From Impatiens glandulifera (lineage: Eukaryota; Streptophyta; Magnoliopsida; Ericales; Balsaminaceae), in NCBI RefSeq assembly GCF_907164915.1, contig NW_025919459.1, positions 62,001-126,000 of the forward strand: a DNA stretch of 64,000 nucleotides, written 5' to 3'. The notes beneath the pieces are model-generated. The model was not told where the DNA came from and ran no database searches. It worked only from the letters and a program-made list of their open reading frames with translations. Each line of letters begins with the position of its first letter. Position 1 is the first letter of the stretch. This document shows, piece after piece, positions 28,151 to 44,360 of the stretch. Position numbers and translations under genes: made by a program.

Positions 28151-29490
28151 GAAAAAATTATCTTTATTAATTAATTTTGAATATTTTGCGCGTAAATAAA
28201 AAAGAAAAAAAAAGAAAGAAAGGAGAAGCTATATCCGTTTGGCCCAAATCAAACCAGCCCCAAGTCACTCGGAGCATAGACACACACCCAACTGACCAAA
28301 TGGAAAACCCAATGTCTAGGCTAACGTCTAAGGCACGAGTCACCAAACGCGGTCGAAATATATACGAAACGCCAACGGAGCATCCCATGATCAAAAAATG
28401 TACATGTAAAAAATGGAGGGATTGGTTTGTATAGTGTCGATCGATTGATGCGTTAGGAAATAGACTAGTTTAAAATGGTCGAACTATTGATCGGTTTTCG
28501 ACTTTTGAGTCTATACCTAATTTTTTATTTTTTAAAATTAGTAAAGAGAAAATATTCGTTTAGAGACTTCAGTGCTTGGTGATATGTGGGAAAGGCCCAT
28601 GACACTATAGCCCGCACGCCCATCCGGTCTATACTCTGAAATGGTTGGCCTTTTCAAACATGAAGATTCTTACACGTTTAAGCTTAAAAACTTGAGTGTT
28701 CGCGTAAGGATTGTTGTCTAAGTTTATAGGGACTATGCTTATTTCGTTCCAAAAAATAGTCTAGGATGTTCATAGTATTAGACGAGGTTGAAAATGAAAG
28801 TGATAGACGAAGTTTGAATAATGATGGAGCATAAGAAGAAACATAAAATCCAAACTTGCCCATAATTTGCCGTGTAGAATTGTTTAGAAAAATATTAAAT
28901 GCATGTATGAATTTTTCTTGTGATTTTTAGAGTTATAGAGTTCAAGTGATGATATCACGAAGGTGATGGACGTTGAGAATTATTTTAAACGTGTGCTATA
29001 AATTGTTGAATTTTTATTTTGGTTAAGAAAAATTTTCTTAATCATTTACTATTTTTTTGGAATTTTTCTAAAATGTTTAGATGTTTAAATTGAGAATTAA
29101 AATGATGAAATAAAAAAGCAAGTAGAGCCTTAAGGGAGACTGTTGAGTGCTACACATGTTTGATAGGTCCAGTTCGGGCGCAGATCGACGCTTGAGGCTT
29201 GCCACAGGCTCGATGGATCCAAATGTTAGGACACAGAAGGTAGGCTCGGACTACTGTGGCTAGGCTCGAGAAGCGCCTTATGAGTGGATAAGGAAACTTT
29301 AGCAAGTTCAATGATAAAATTGAGAAGATATATAAGTAGAGATAGAGATAGGAAGGATGTCATGAGTTGGATGCTAATTTTGAGAGAAAGAGGCAAGAGA
29401 CCGGGGATCAAATTCGGCCCCTGCATGCATTGTTTTATTTATAATTTCCCAGGCATAATATTCTGGTGAGAGTTTATACAATTAGTTCAA
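28150..29490. other. GC-richer non-coding block, probable retroelement-derived DNA
   Basis: The block has abrupt composition change and phrases such as GGCCCATGACACTATAG. Its open frames have no recognisable domains. It is absent from the subtilase duplication blocks. An LTR or leader of a decayed element is likely, but ends and family were not found. Confidence 0.35.
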
Positions 29491-30370
29491 TGGTAAGCAA
29501 AAATTATTTACACCATGAGGTATGAATACAAGAAATACAAACAAATTGAGAGGAATAAAACGAGAATATGTTATTACATATTTGTGGCCTAGTCCAAGCT
29601 AGCATGCATTTGCATTCATCCTTGTCGATCAACAATTTCTTTTATCGAACCAGGAGTCCTTCGAACAATTTTAATATCTAGTTGTTGACGAGAATACATG
29701 AAATTGTATTTGTGCAAGAAAGTTTACAATTAATAGAAGCACTCCTACTTCAATTTGAACTCAACTTAGATGAGCTGAAACATAAAATTAATGAAAAGAT
29801 AATATAATTGCAATAATAAGATAAGTATTATATATAAAAACATTATTAAAAAAAATCAAAATTTATAACTATTCTATAACAAGATTAAAATTTATTTTAT
29901 GTAGTATGAAATGACGAATTGACAAATTGTGCCTCTTATTGGAACAATTGAAATTTCAAATCTCTTCTTTTAAATCTTACATTTTGGATCTTTTTTATTG
30001 TTAAAGTTATAAAAGATGATATTTTGTCTTAACAGTTTTAAACGACGTCTAATTTATTATTTACGTAACAGTTTTAACTATGTTTTCATGACTATGGCTA
30101 AGTTGTGAATTGACTTTCCGAATCTTTTCGTTTACATCATTGAGAAATATAGATACCTTTATCTTTTTTTTTTTTGCTTTGTGTTTACTTTTGTTCTATT
30201 AACATTCTTTTAATCTTTTGTTTAGTTATTTTGTTATGACTTTGAACTCCTGATTTGTTTGTTTTTCAGGTCTTTTGACATTTGTTCACATTATAATAAT
30301 TAATAATATTTTTAGAATAATTCATCATTTTTTTTTTGTTTTCTTCATTTGTGCAATTTGATTATGAAGA
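29490..30370. other. AT-rich intergenic DNA, nothing recognised
   Basis: No frame, repeat or RNA gene is supported here. It separates the GC-richer block from the start of duplication block 2. Confidence 0.5.
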
Positions 30371-31635
30371 AAGTATTTTTGAACAATTTAAAATCACAAT
30401 TTAGTTTTTTTTTTAATTGTAATGTGATGGACTAATGATGACAGTTCTTTATTTTTTTTACCACTTTCTAGTTTATACCATGTATCCACTATTCATCATG
30501 ATTAATGATGGGAATATAAGGATAACCCTCTTCTTTTTTTCAAAATCATTTCAATTCAACTAAAATATAAAAATAACTATTTAATTATTTACAATATTAT
30601 AAATATCAAATTCTAATATAATTTATGTTATCAACTAAATAACTCAAATAATCAACTTTGTTTAATATTTTTTTCTTAAAAAAACAAGATCAAACAAACC
30701 CACAGTTTACTTTTAATATAAAAAGACCTTATGAATTTAATTATATAGTTGTATTTTCTTATGTTTCTTCTTAATTTATAATTTTTTTATTTTTTTAATA
30801 ATCAATACCAATCATTTTGAAACATGGCTGATTCAAGAAATGCTCTCCAACTTATTATAATGAATTGGTCTGGATTAATAAATATATAGATATCGATCCT
30901 TACATTAAATTATTTTGTATCCGATTTTATAAAATAAATTGACAAATTCTATAAGAATATACTATACTACACCATAAATATAATAAAGACGATGTCATGA
31001 TAATGTTAAGGTGAATTATTCTTATAAGGTTGCTTTGTCTATTAAATATTTTCGATTTACTTTTAATCAGACATTACACAAGAAAATAATAAAGATAAAG
31101 ATCGATTTTTTTTGTCTCACTCTTTTAGTTGTCCCAATCTATTTCTCTCATCAACAACCAACTGTCCACGAAAATGATTCATTGGTCAAATTTCAAAAAA
31201 TGCTCCAAATATATACTCTTATAATAATAACAATACAAACAAAATTGAGAGATATCTCCACTTCCTTAGGACAAATACATCAACTTCTATCAATGACTAT
31301 ACCTTTCTTCCGATCAAATTATTTTGCATGTAAATGACAATAACGACAGGAAAATATCAATGTTATTGATATTTTCCGTCACTACAAGGATTTAGCAACA
31401 GTAACCTAGGTATATTTTGTTTGTTTGAAATTATTAAATTCTAGTTAGGGTAAATTTTAAATCCTAACTCTGTCCTTACTTTCAAAATATCACCATAAAT
31501 GACACTCAAACTAAAGAGATTTTAGTACATATTAGACTAGCAAAATATTTTTCAACAAAGATGATCTTGTTGAACAAAATGTAATAATGTCTAACATTAT
31601 AATAATCCAAAACCTTGTCGCCATAGTATCCGGGG

Positions 31636-32160
31636 CAGGCGGATTTACTTTCTTATTACTAATCATGAACAATACTATGTTAGGGCATGTTTTTCTCTTT
31701 ATTCAATCTTTTATAATTTATCTGACTTTTTTTTTTGAAAGATTCTGGTTTTCGTGCTTTGGTGAGTCTCCGAGATCCTTTCGATGACCTATGTTTGTTA
31801 AAAGGATATCTATAATGATCCGATCGATTGCGTAAATCCCACGGTAACAACGAAATTGGGGATAGTATACAGAAAATACAGTTCTTTTCTATTCTATTAA
31901 TATTAGATAGATTCGTATTAGTTAGTCTGGCTTAGTGAGTGATAATTTCTTCTGTGATGAGCTAACTTGATATCCTCTTGCCTAACAGAGAAAGTGAAAG
32001 ACAATTCTTTTCTATTATATTAGTATTAATTAGATTTATATTAGTTAGTGATCCCGGCTTACTGAGTCCTTCCTTCCGTGATGAACACTTGATATCCAGG
32101 CAAAGATTTACCTCCATGGAAAGGATGATTCATTCAGATCGACATGAAAGTACATGTTAC
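31636..32160. other. Plastid-like DNA insert (possible NUPT) upstream of subtilase copy 2
   Basis: Homology to block 1 breaks after GCATAGTATCCG and resumes at ACTAGACCGAA. The inserted 0.5 kb contains phrases I associate with a chloroplast intergenic spacer, such as GAGATCCTTTCGATGACC, GATCCGATCGATTGCGTAAA and GTGATCCCGGCTTACTGAGT. A segment of roughly 90 bp (TTCTTTTCTATT to CTTGATATCC) is present twice in tandem. The last part (TTACCTCCATGGAAAGGATG) looks inverted relative to the first. The frame at 31587-31787 straddles the junction and is not a gene. Assignment is from memory of plastid sequence. Confidence 0.5.
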
Positions 32161-32361
32161 AAAATTACTAGACCGAATATAAAATATAGTTTTGACTAAG
32201 ACATCTCTACATATGGTAACACCAAGTGTTATCTAAAAAATGGATCAAATATCCATCAGACATAGTGAAAAACGAATCTTCCCTAAAGACTATTGTAGAT
32301 ACCATCACATGTTACATCTCATGAGACTATATGCTTTCTTGGTGTATCAACTAGACCTATA

Positions 32362-32693
32362 TGTTGGGAAAAACCCTGGACTGAAACACAAAAGAAGAAA
32401 ACAAACTGAAATAACACTAACAGAATTTGATAACGGAGTTCGGCCAAAATGTTGCCTACGTCTCCGAGCACTAAGGCTATCAATTAATAAGGAATAAGAG
32501 ATACAAATTTTGGGTGCAATAAACCAAAGAGGGGAGAGTTTCTTTTATACACTAAGAAACTTCCTCAAATCTCATCATCTTCTGATGTGGGATTTATACT
32601 AATTGTGAATGTAGTTTCTTTTATATACTAATAAACTTCTTTCACTCTCATCATCTTCCGATGTGGGATTCTAATTGTGTGCCAAAAATAACA
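32362..32693 (-). repeat. 3' LTR of Copia copy 2
   Basis: Matches 35947-36275 over its length. It contains twin GATGTGGGATT phrases about 90 bp apart. The polypurine tract AAGGTGGAGATT (minus strand) lies next to it at 32694-32705. Confidence 0.92.
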
Positions 32694-32784
32694 AATCTCC
32701 ACCTTGGCACAATATTCAAATACTAATCTTCAATATTAAAAAATAAACCTTCAGTACTTCCAATTGACGCTCTTCAGCGCCGAC

Positions 32785-35700
32785 TCAAACGCGGAAGATG
32801 TTTACCAAATCTAAACAATTATATTTGGTTTTCTCCATGTCTTTCATCTCGAACTCTCTACCCAATTGAGCCTTCGATTTATCAACTTCATATTGGTTTT
32901 TTAATGCTATCAAAATATCATCAACGTATAAGAATAGATAGATGTAAGACTCATCTTTCAATTTGCGCAAATACACACATGAACTGAATCTGCTTCTTGT
33001 GTACTTGTGCTCCATCATAAACTTGTCAAGTCGCTTGTACCATTGTCTCGACGATTGCTTCAACCTGTACAATGATCTGTTCAACTTGCAAACCCAATTT
33101 TCTTTATCATCAACTTTGAATCCATCTGATTGATAAATGTAGATTTTCTCGTTCAAATGACCGTGTATGTCTGCGGTCTTCACATCTGGTTGAGTTAGCT
33201 ACAAATTCATCTGCGCTACCAAGGCCAACAAAATTCTAATGGAAGAGTGTTTAACAACAGGAGAAAGTACCTCATTATAATCACCTCCTTCCTTCTGAGC
33301 GTAGTTTTTAGCTACCAATTTTGCCTTGTAACGAACGTCAAATTTTTCGGAAAATCCTTCTTTCTTAACAAAGATCCATTTACCACTAATAGCCTTCTTT
33401 CCTTTTCGTAGATGCGTCAACTTGCATGTCTCATTCTTCTGAATAGATTGCATCTCATCTTCTATAATACCTCTCCTTTTTCCATTTTCAGTACTTCGAC
33501 TGACATCTGAAAAAGTGGATGAAACATCATCTACGACTAGAAGTGCATAGGCCGCCATGTCAACAAACCGAGATGGTTTTTGAGTAACCCGTCTTGGTCT
33601 GTTCACAGCAATTGATTCACGTTGTTGTGAAGGTTCATGGGTTGGAACTTTTTCCTCATTTGACTCTTCGTTTGTCGTTAGAGAGTCACTTACAGTTGAG
33701 CTTATCTTTATCTGCTCAAACTTCACCTCTTGCGGAGTACAATCATTCTTGTCTGGTGTTACCTTATTCATCATTTAATAATCATCAAAAGTAACATCTC
33801 TACTGATAATGGTTTTCTTTGCATCCAAACACCAGAGGCTATATTCTTTAACTCCAGTAGTAAATCCCATAAAAAGAGCCTTCTTTCCTCGTGGATCCAA
33901 ATTTGATTCAACTCCATAATAATATACAGTAGAACCAAAAATATGCAAAAAATCATAGTTAGTTGCAGGTTTTCCAGACCATACCTCTAATGGAGTCTTG
34001 CCACCAAGTGCAGATGATGGTAGGCGATTACCAAATATTGAGCGTATGACACAGCTTCTGCCCAAAATTTCCTGTCTAACCCAGCATTAGACATCATACA
34101 TCGAACTTTCTCCACCAATGTCTTGTTCATACGTTCCGATACTCCATTCTGCTGTGGTGTTTTTCTGACTGTGAAGTGTCGAACTATGCCACACTCTTGG
34201 CATAACTTCTGGAATGGAACATTCTTGTATTCTCCACCGTTATCAGTCCGGAGAATTTTGATCTTTCTTCCTGTCTCGTCTTCAACTTGAGTTTTCCATT
34301 TAAGAAAAATCTCAAGCACTTCATCTTTGTTCTTCATAGTAAACACCCAAAATCTTCTGGAAAAATCATCAATAAAAGTAACAAAATAATGTCTACCTCC
34401 AAGAGAAGGAGTCTTGGCATGTCCCTACACATCTGAGTGCACATAATCCAAAATACCCTTAGTGTTATGAATAATAGTGCCAAATTTTACTCGCTTTTGT
34501 TTTCCCAGAATACAATGTCCACAATCTAACTTACAAAATTTTGTACATTTCAATAATCATTGCTTGACAAGAGTTTGCATAGATTTCTCACCAGCATGCC
34601 CCAATCGCATATGCCATAACTTTGATGCCTCTAACTCCTTACTGCTCTCAGAAGTTGATACATCTGTTGTCCCATTAACTGTATTACCTTGATAATAATA
34701 CAAATTATTTCTCTTTCTGATAGCTTTCAACACCATTAACGCTCCAGATATTACTCTAAGAACTCCATTTTCCAATTTCACATGTAGGCCTTTCGATTCC
34801 AAGGCCCCCAAAGAAATGAGATTCTTTTTCATATTCGGTATGTACCGAACATCTCTAATAATTCTGGTGGATTCGTCATCATTCTTCAGCTTGATTGAAC
34901 CTATCCCCTTTATTTTACATGTATTAGCATCTCCCATGTAAACAACTCCACCATCTAACTCCTTAAAGTCAAAAAAAAAACTTTCAAACTGGTGCCATAT
35001 GATAAGTGCAGGGTGAGTCCAATATTCACGCATCAGGATGTGATGTTGAGTGTGACATCGATAAAGAGTATTCTGAATCTGCATCACCTTTGTTTTCTGC
35101 AACATTCGCATCTTCAGAATCTTTCTCTTTCTTCTACAACTTTGGGCAGTTAATCTTCCAATGTCCTTTCTCACGACAGAAAGCACATTCATCTTTAGCA
35201 ACTCTACTTTCAGATCTTCTTCTTTTCCTTTTTATTTGATCTGCAGACGTCCCCTAACCATCAGTGCTTCATCTGCTGTACCTACTTTCATTTTCCTTTT
35301 ATCCTACTTTCTCAATTAATAACTATATAAAGTAGAACTTACAGCATCAAGAGAAACATTTTCCTTCCCATTAAGTAACATTGTTTCTAAGTGTTCAAAT
35401 TCATCAGAAGGGACGATAGCAAAATCAACGCAAGATCTTCATCCTCAAACTTAACGTCAAGGTTTAACAGATCTGCTACTAATTCATTAAACTTAGTTAT
35501 ATGCTCATTCATAGTAGTACCTGATTGGTAATCAAACCGGAACAGTCGCTTCTTCATAAGGAGCTTATTCTGACCACTCTTCTTCAGAAATTTATCCTCC
35601 AATGTTTGCCACAGTTTCTGTGCAGAAGTTTCATTCTACACAACATATTTCTGCTCTCTGGACAGGCACGATCGAATTGTTCCGCACACCAACCGATTCA

Positions 35701-35914
35701 TGATACTCCACTCCTTTTCTTCTATACCATTTGGCTTTCCGACCTCAATAATAACATCTAGACCCTACTGAAAAATACAATCTAGAACCTTACCTTGCCA
35801 CATGCCGAAATGCCCAGTTCCATCAAAGATCTCCACCGCAAACTTCAAATTCGACATTGGTGTCCTCGTCCAGGATGACGAAGGAGTTGACGCCCCTTTT
35901 GAAGACTCCACCAT
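32785..35914 (-). pseudogene. Copia gag-pol of copy 2, broken and lacking RNase H
   Basis: Gag starts at ATG 35914 (MVESSKGAST). Further gag pieces are at 35602-35387. The pre-integrase motif LWHMRLGHAGEKS is near 34590, integrase pieces RTDNGGEYKNV and NGVSERMNKTL at 34346-33987, then FGSTVYYYGVE at 34065-33775. Reverse transcriptase spans 33774-32785 with GKWIFVKKEGF, LVAKNYAQKEG and the catalytic YVDDIL. Several stops and frameshifts separate the pieces. The reading ends shortly after YVDDIL (GREFEMKDMEKTKY), where an internal deletion removes the C-terminal half. Confidence 0.92.
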
Positions 35915-35931
35915 GCCAAGGACGAACCATC

Positions 35932-35944
35932 GGCTCTGATACCA
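35932..35944 (-). other. Primer binding site of Copia copy 2
   Basis: Minus-strand TGGTATCAGAGCC two bases inside the 5' LTR end; the same initiator-Met tRNA primer as copy 1. Confidence 0.9.
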
Positions 35945-35946
35945 CT

Positions 35947-36275
35947 TGTTAGGAAAAGCTCTTGACAGAAACACAAAAGAAGAAAATAAACTGAAAAACA
36001 CTAACAGAATTTGATAACGGAGTTCGGCCAAAATGTTGTCTACGTCTCCGAGCACTAAGGCTATCAATTAATAAGGAAGAAGAGATACAAATTTTGGGTA
36101 CAATAAACCAAAGAGGGGAGAGTTTCTTTTATACACTAAGAAACTTCCCCAACTCCCATCATCTTACGACGTGGGATTTATACTAATTGTGAATATAATT
36201 TCTTTTATATACTAAGAAACTTCTTTCACTCCCATCTTCTTCCGATGTGGGATTCTAATTGTGCCAAAAACAACA
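35947..36275 (-). repeat. 5' LTR of Copia copy 2
   Basis: TG at 35947 and CA at 36275, paired with 32362-32693. The element's own promoter, if still active, would fire leftwards, away from subtilase copy 2. Confidence 0.92.
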
Positions 36276-37587
36276 CTATATTCACCATACTTGCATGCAT
36301 CTGAACAATTTAGCTTAAGTTTTTGCTCCGACACAAATCTATTACACTATTTAGGTAATAACATTTTATTAAAAACCACAATATTCCGAATGTCCACTCC
36401 TCATTTTTATTAGTTTAACCTTTTTCCAACTTACAAAATGAAAAAAATGAGTAGTCTAATATTTCCCAAAAAAAACATTACACATAATTTTATCTATTTT
36501 TGCGAACACGTACTATAGGAGGACAAACATATACATGTAGGTTGACATAGAAGCTAAAACACTTTGATAAGAACCAGACGAATTTCCTACGAAGAACACA
36601 AGAAATGGGTGAACTGCATTAAGAATGAACGGCTGCTTAAATGTGCGAGGTCACTCCTCATGAAGTGGGGCAAGATTACAAATGAGAATAAACTCAATGA
36701 AAAAATTATGAAAAACAAACCAAAGTGGCGAAAAAAAACATTGTTAAATTTAAGCTTGAGAATGAGAACTATAAAATTCATAGTTAAATCAACTATGATG
36801 GCAGAAAGGGAGGGAGACTTGGCCTAGGGTTTTCAAGAAGAGTTATGATCCATCTTGATCTTTACTCTTCCAATCAAGAGCAATCAATCATCTTTATATA
36901 CTTTTGAATGATTTTTTTTTTTTTATTTTGTACAATTTATGACAAAAGTGTAATAACTTGGGTTTTATCAAATTTTTGGTATTTTCATGATATCTTCTTT
37001 AATAAGGTGACTAATAAAATATTATAACTTTAAAATGAAAATAAACAAGCACACCCTTGTTATTATGAGTTTAACATAAGTATTTTGATAAATCTTAATA
37101 TTTATAAATTCTTAATAAAACTTTTGTGTATTTTTGTCTCAACAAATTACTTTTTTTCATATAAAATGAATCTTCCTAAATTCAAATATAGATTTACCTT
37201 GTTTTCTTCCATAAATATAAATATGACCCTAAGTTGCATAAATGGCAATTGAATTGAATTACAAATTTACAAGCAGTGACAAAAAAAAACAAATTTACAA
37301 GTTTGACCCATTCTCAAATAACAACACTATCCATTTTATTTTTTATTTTTTTTAACTTTGATATCTACTATTATTCCAATCATATATATGACACATCAAA
37401 TCATAAACTGCATAAAACAATTACCAAACAGGCTTGCAATTGGTTTCAAAATGTCAACCAATTATATGTCGTGCTAAAATGTTAAAGCTAGTTTGTCTTT
37501 ATTAAAATTTAAGGAAATATACAATATATAATTGACTCCTATAAGTACCACCTTCCAAGCTAAACTAAGCCAAATACATCTCACAAA
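36276..37587 (+). other. Proximal upstream region of subtilase copy 2
   Basis: About 1.3 kb homologous to 19595-21150. No gene seen. The TATA element is weak: where copies 1 and 3 read TATAAATA, this copy reads TATAAGTA (about 37550-37557) and lacks the longer TATATATAAATA run. Confidence 0.6.
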
Positions 37588-41774
<4,187 letters not shown>

Positions 41775-43084
41775 ACAAGCATACATGACTTAAAAGATGT
41801 GATTTTATGGTAATGATGGGTTCTCGAAGAATAATTTATTTCAGAAGAATGTACATCTAGAACCTATATTCTATGTGTGGTGTGCTATATATGTGTGGAT
41901 GTTTTAACCTAAACTTCAATATATGATTTATTTCTGCTTCATGGTTTTCTCACATTTGGATTGGGTTTTATTGTAGTTTTCACTCATGTTTTTATGTGTT
42001 GGGTTAGGCTGAGGGTGGCCTAATGTATGTTTTAGAGCTAGGACAACCAATAAAATACTAAAGATATTTAGTTAAATTTATTATATATTTAAACAAAAAA
42101 TGGTATAGCACCAATATAAAAATTAAGAACTTTTATTAAGTTATATAGGTTTAAATCTTATTAAAATTAATTTTCTTTTATAACATAATATAATTTCACA
42201 TTTTTTAAACTGGGACAATTCAATATATGGACCGAATGCCAATTGTACCGGGACATAATTTTTTTTCTTATTAAGTTCCTACCATACTAATATTTGTTTA
42301 TAGAAGAAAAACTTCAATATTACATTTTTAAGACATTTTTTTTAATAATATCATAGTATTTTTATGAACATTTTTTCTTCAATTGAAATAAGATAAATTA
42401 ATATTCGATTTAACTTTTTGGTTAATAGTTATCATTTTATTTTTAAAAATAGAAAAAAAAAATGCATTTAAAATTATGTATTTATATAATTAACTCACTT
42501 TGAGTATAACTAATACAAATCATTTAAACATATTTACTATGAAAAAAATAAGCTCATTTAGACTAAGTCAGTAAATAAAGTTAATTTTAATTTTTAATTT
42601 ATATATTTATTAATTAAATATTAATATATTCTTTTTCTCTTTCTTTTTTTATTAATTAAATTATCTAATTTTATCTCATTTATTAATTTATTATTATTTA
42701 TATATTAGTTTCTCTTTCTTTTATTTTATCTTTATTATTTTATCTGTTTTTTTTTTCGAGCTCAATATTGTTCTTATTTAATCTTGATTATTACATTAGT
42801 CGCTATTATTATCCAATTCTATTCTTGATTATAAGTTTTTTTTAAGAGATGAGTAACTGTAAAGAGAGAGAAATGTACTAATATTTAATTAATAAATATA
42901 TAAATTAAAAAAAATTAACTTGGTTTATTAACATATGCTAAATCAATATATTTTTAATAGTACGAATGTTTAAATAATCTTTTATTAGTTTATACGTGTA
43001 ATTAAACTAGTTTTACAAGTATATACGTTTAAATAAGTTTTTTTACTATAAAAAAATTAACAATTTAAACTGTTATAATATAGA
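41775..43084. other. 3' flank of subtilase copy 2 and AT-rich intergenic DNA
   Basis: 3' flank homology with copy 1 extends to about 42010. The remainder is AT-rich, without genes. Confidence 0.5.
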
Positions 43085-43247
43085 GAAAAATATTGTATTT
43101 AATGATATTTTGAGTTATGCATGTTATGTCCAATAAATATATATTAGATTAACTTATAGGGAAACTAATATAATATAATATTGGTATTATCACAATTTAT
43201 CATATTATCATAATATCTTATAGATATATTATTTTTATATTATAACA
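43085..43247 (-). repeat. 3' LTR fragment of an older, deleted Copia element
   Basis: Direct repeat of 49360-49493, sharing the ATGTC(C/T)AATAAATA block, TAATATAATATAATA and ATATTATAACA. On the minus strand it starts TGTTATAATAT directly after CATCTTGAGTTTGAG, the conserved 3' end of many plant Copia internal regions. It is therefore the 3' LTR of an element whose 5' LTR is split by the Gypsy insertion. Confidence 0.7.
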
Positions 43248-43759
43248 TTTCTTCTCAAACTCAAGATGGAAAGGACTTGAAAAACTTGAGGTTGAAGACG
43301 AGATGTTGAAATGTTGATGATGTATTCTTCAAACTTCAGAAACTCGTGAATTTCATCTAGTTAGAGGATGATAGTGTGTTGACTGATAAATCAACGAAAA
43401 TGTAGAATCTCATGGGCATTGAATGTTGGGGTGAAACAATAACCGAATAAACTCCGAAGTTATTCGTGAGTCTCGAGATCCATCCAATAACGAAAGACAG
43501 TGTGTTGCATAAAAGAACACCAGGGAAGAAGGTAGAATCCCATGGACATAAAATGTTGGGGTGAAACAACACCTGAAGATAAACTCATCCTAACGAAAAA
43601 TGACATTGTTGACTAATAACAAGTAAAGAAGCACATATAATTGTATTAAGACCAATAAAACTATGGCAATAATCAACTAAAAATAAAACTTGTATGATTG
43701 TCGAAGAAAATAAGAACATAAGCATAATTATTTGAAAGAAAAAAATATTATTAAAATAT
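43248..43759 (-). other. Residual internal region of the deleted Copia element
   Basis: About 500 bp lie between the two LTR-like segments. There is no gag or pol. A 120-bp-spaced duplication of AATGTTGGGGTGAAACAA and its surroundings is visible (near 43422 and 43552). Most of the element body has been lost. Confidence 0.5.
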
Positions 43760-43907
43760 AAAAATAATTAATAGAGCATTATTTGAGTCTGTCATCAATG
43801 ACTATAGTAACCATTGATGAAGGCAGCGGAACACTAAATTTTGTATCTCAAGAACAAAACTTTAGATTTGATACAATATTAGAATAAAGAGAAATTTTAT
43901 TACAATG

Positions 43908-44360
43908 TGTTAGACTTTAAATTATGATCGAGCCTTTCAAGTTCTTTAATTCAAGAAACGGGTTCTTGATGATGGAATTCAACACTCAAGCGCAGCGGAC
44001 ATAGAATGATAGGAGAATTCGAGGTTAGGGAGAGAAGAGCCGAGGGGAGGAGAGAAATACCACTAGATTACACCTAGCGGTCCAAGAAGGGGGAGGAGGG
44101 TCGAGAGATAACTTAGAGCACCAAGTTCCAAAATATTCAATTCATAGCCCCAAAAAGTGGGGTGGGCATCAGCATTTAAAGAGGCTGAAGTACCCAAGAG
44201 TCGGTTACAAATTTGTTATAACAACTTACAAAATAACAGAATTCAGTTTTAAAGAAATATAAGAGAAGATAAAAGATGAATTATTAAACGGAACATAAAG
44301 TTGGCCCAATTGTTCCATAGGACCGAGGAGGGTGCTCTTTCTTATTCGAGGATCGTAACA
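43908..44360 (-). repeat. 3' LTR of the Gypsy element
   Basis: Near-identical to 48908-49359. The polypurine tract GATGGGGGAGATGA (minus strand) adjoins it at 44361-44374. The element's chromodomain reading frame ends just inside this LTR. Confidence 0.95.

Larger units (their letters stand above)
32362..36275 (-). mobile_element. Copia-type LTR retrotransposon (copy 2), internally deleted, with TSD
   Basis: The element is bounded by LTRs of 332 and 329 bp, each TG...CA, flanked by identical 5-bp duplications CTATA at 32357-32361 and 36276-36280. Block 1 holds the unoccupied site (CTAGACTTATATTGACC near 19590). Total length is only 3.9 kb: the frame runs from gag to the middle of reverse transcriptase and then jumps to the polypurine tract, so the rest of RT and all of RNase H are missing. 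By eye the two LTRs differ at about 21 of 330 positions plus two small indels, so it is a fairly old insertion. Confidence 0.95.

Noticed and set aside
28177..28434. Overlapping frames on both strands
   Set aside because: No domain, no supporting splice or promoter context; probable LTR-like DNA.
31587..31787. Small hydrophobic frame that could pass for a membrane peptide
   Set aside because: It spans the junction between duplication block and plastid-like insert; the first part is shared non-coding flank.
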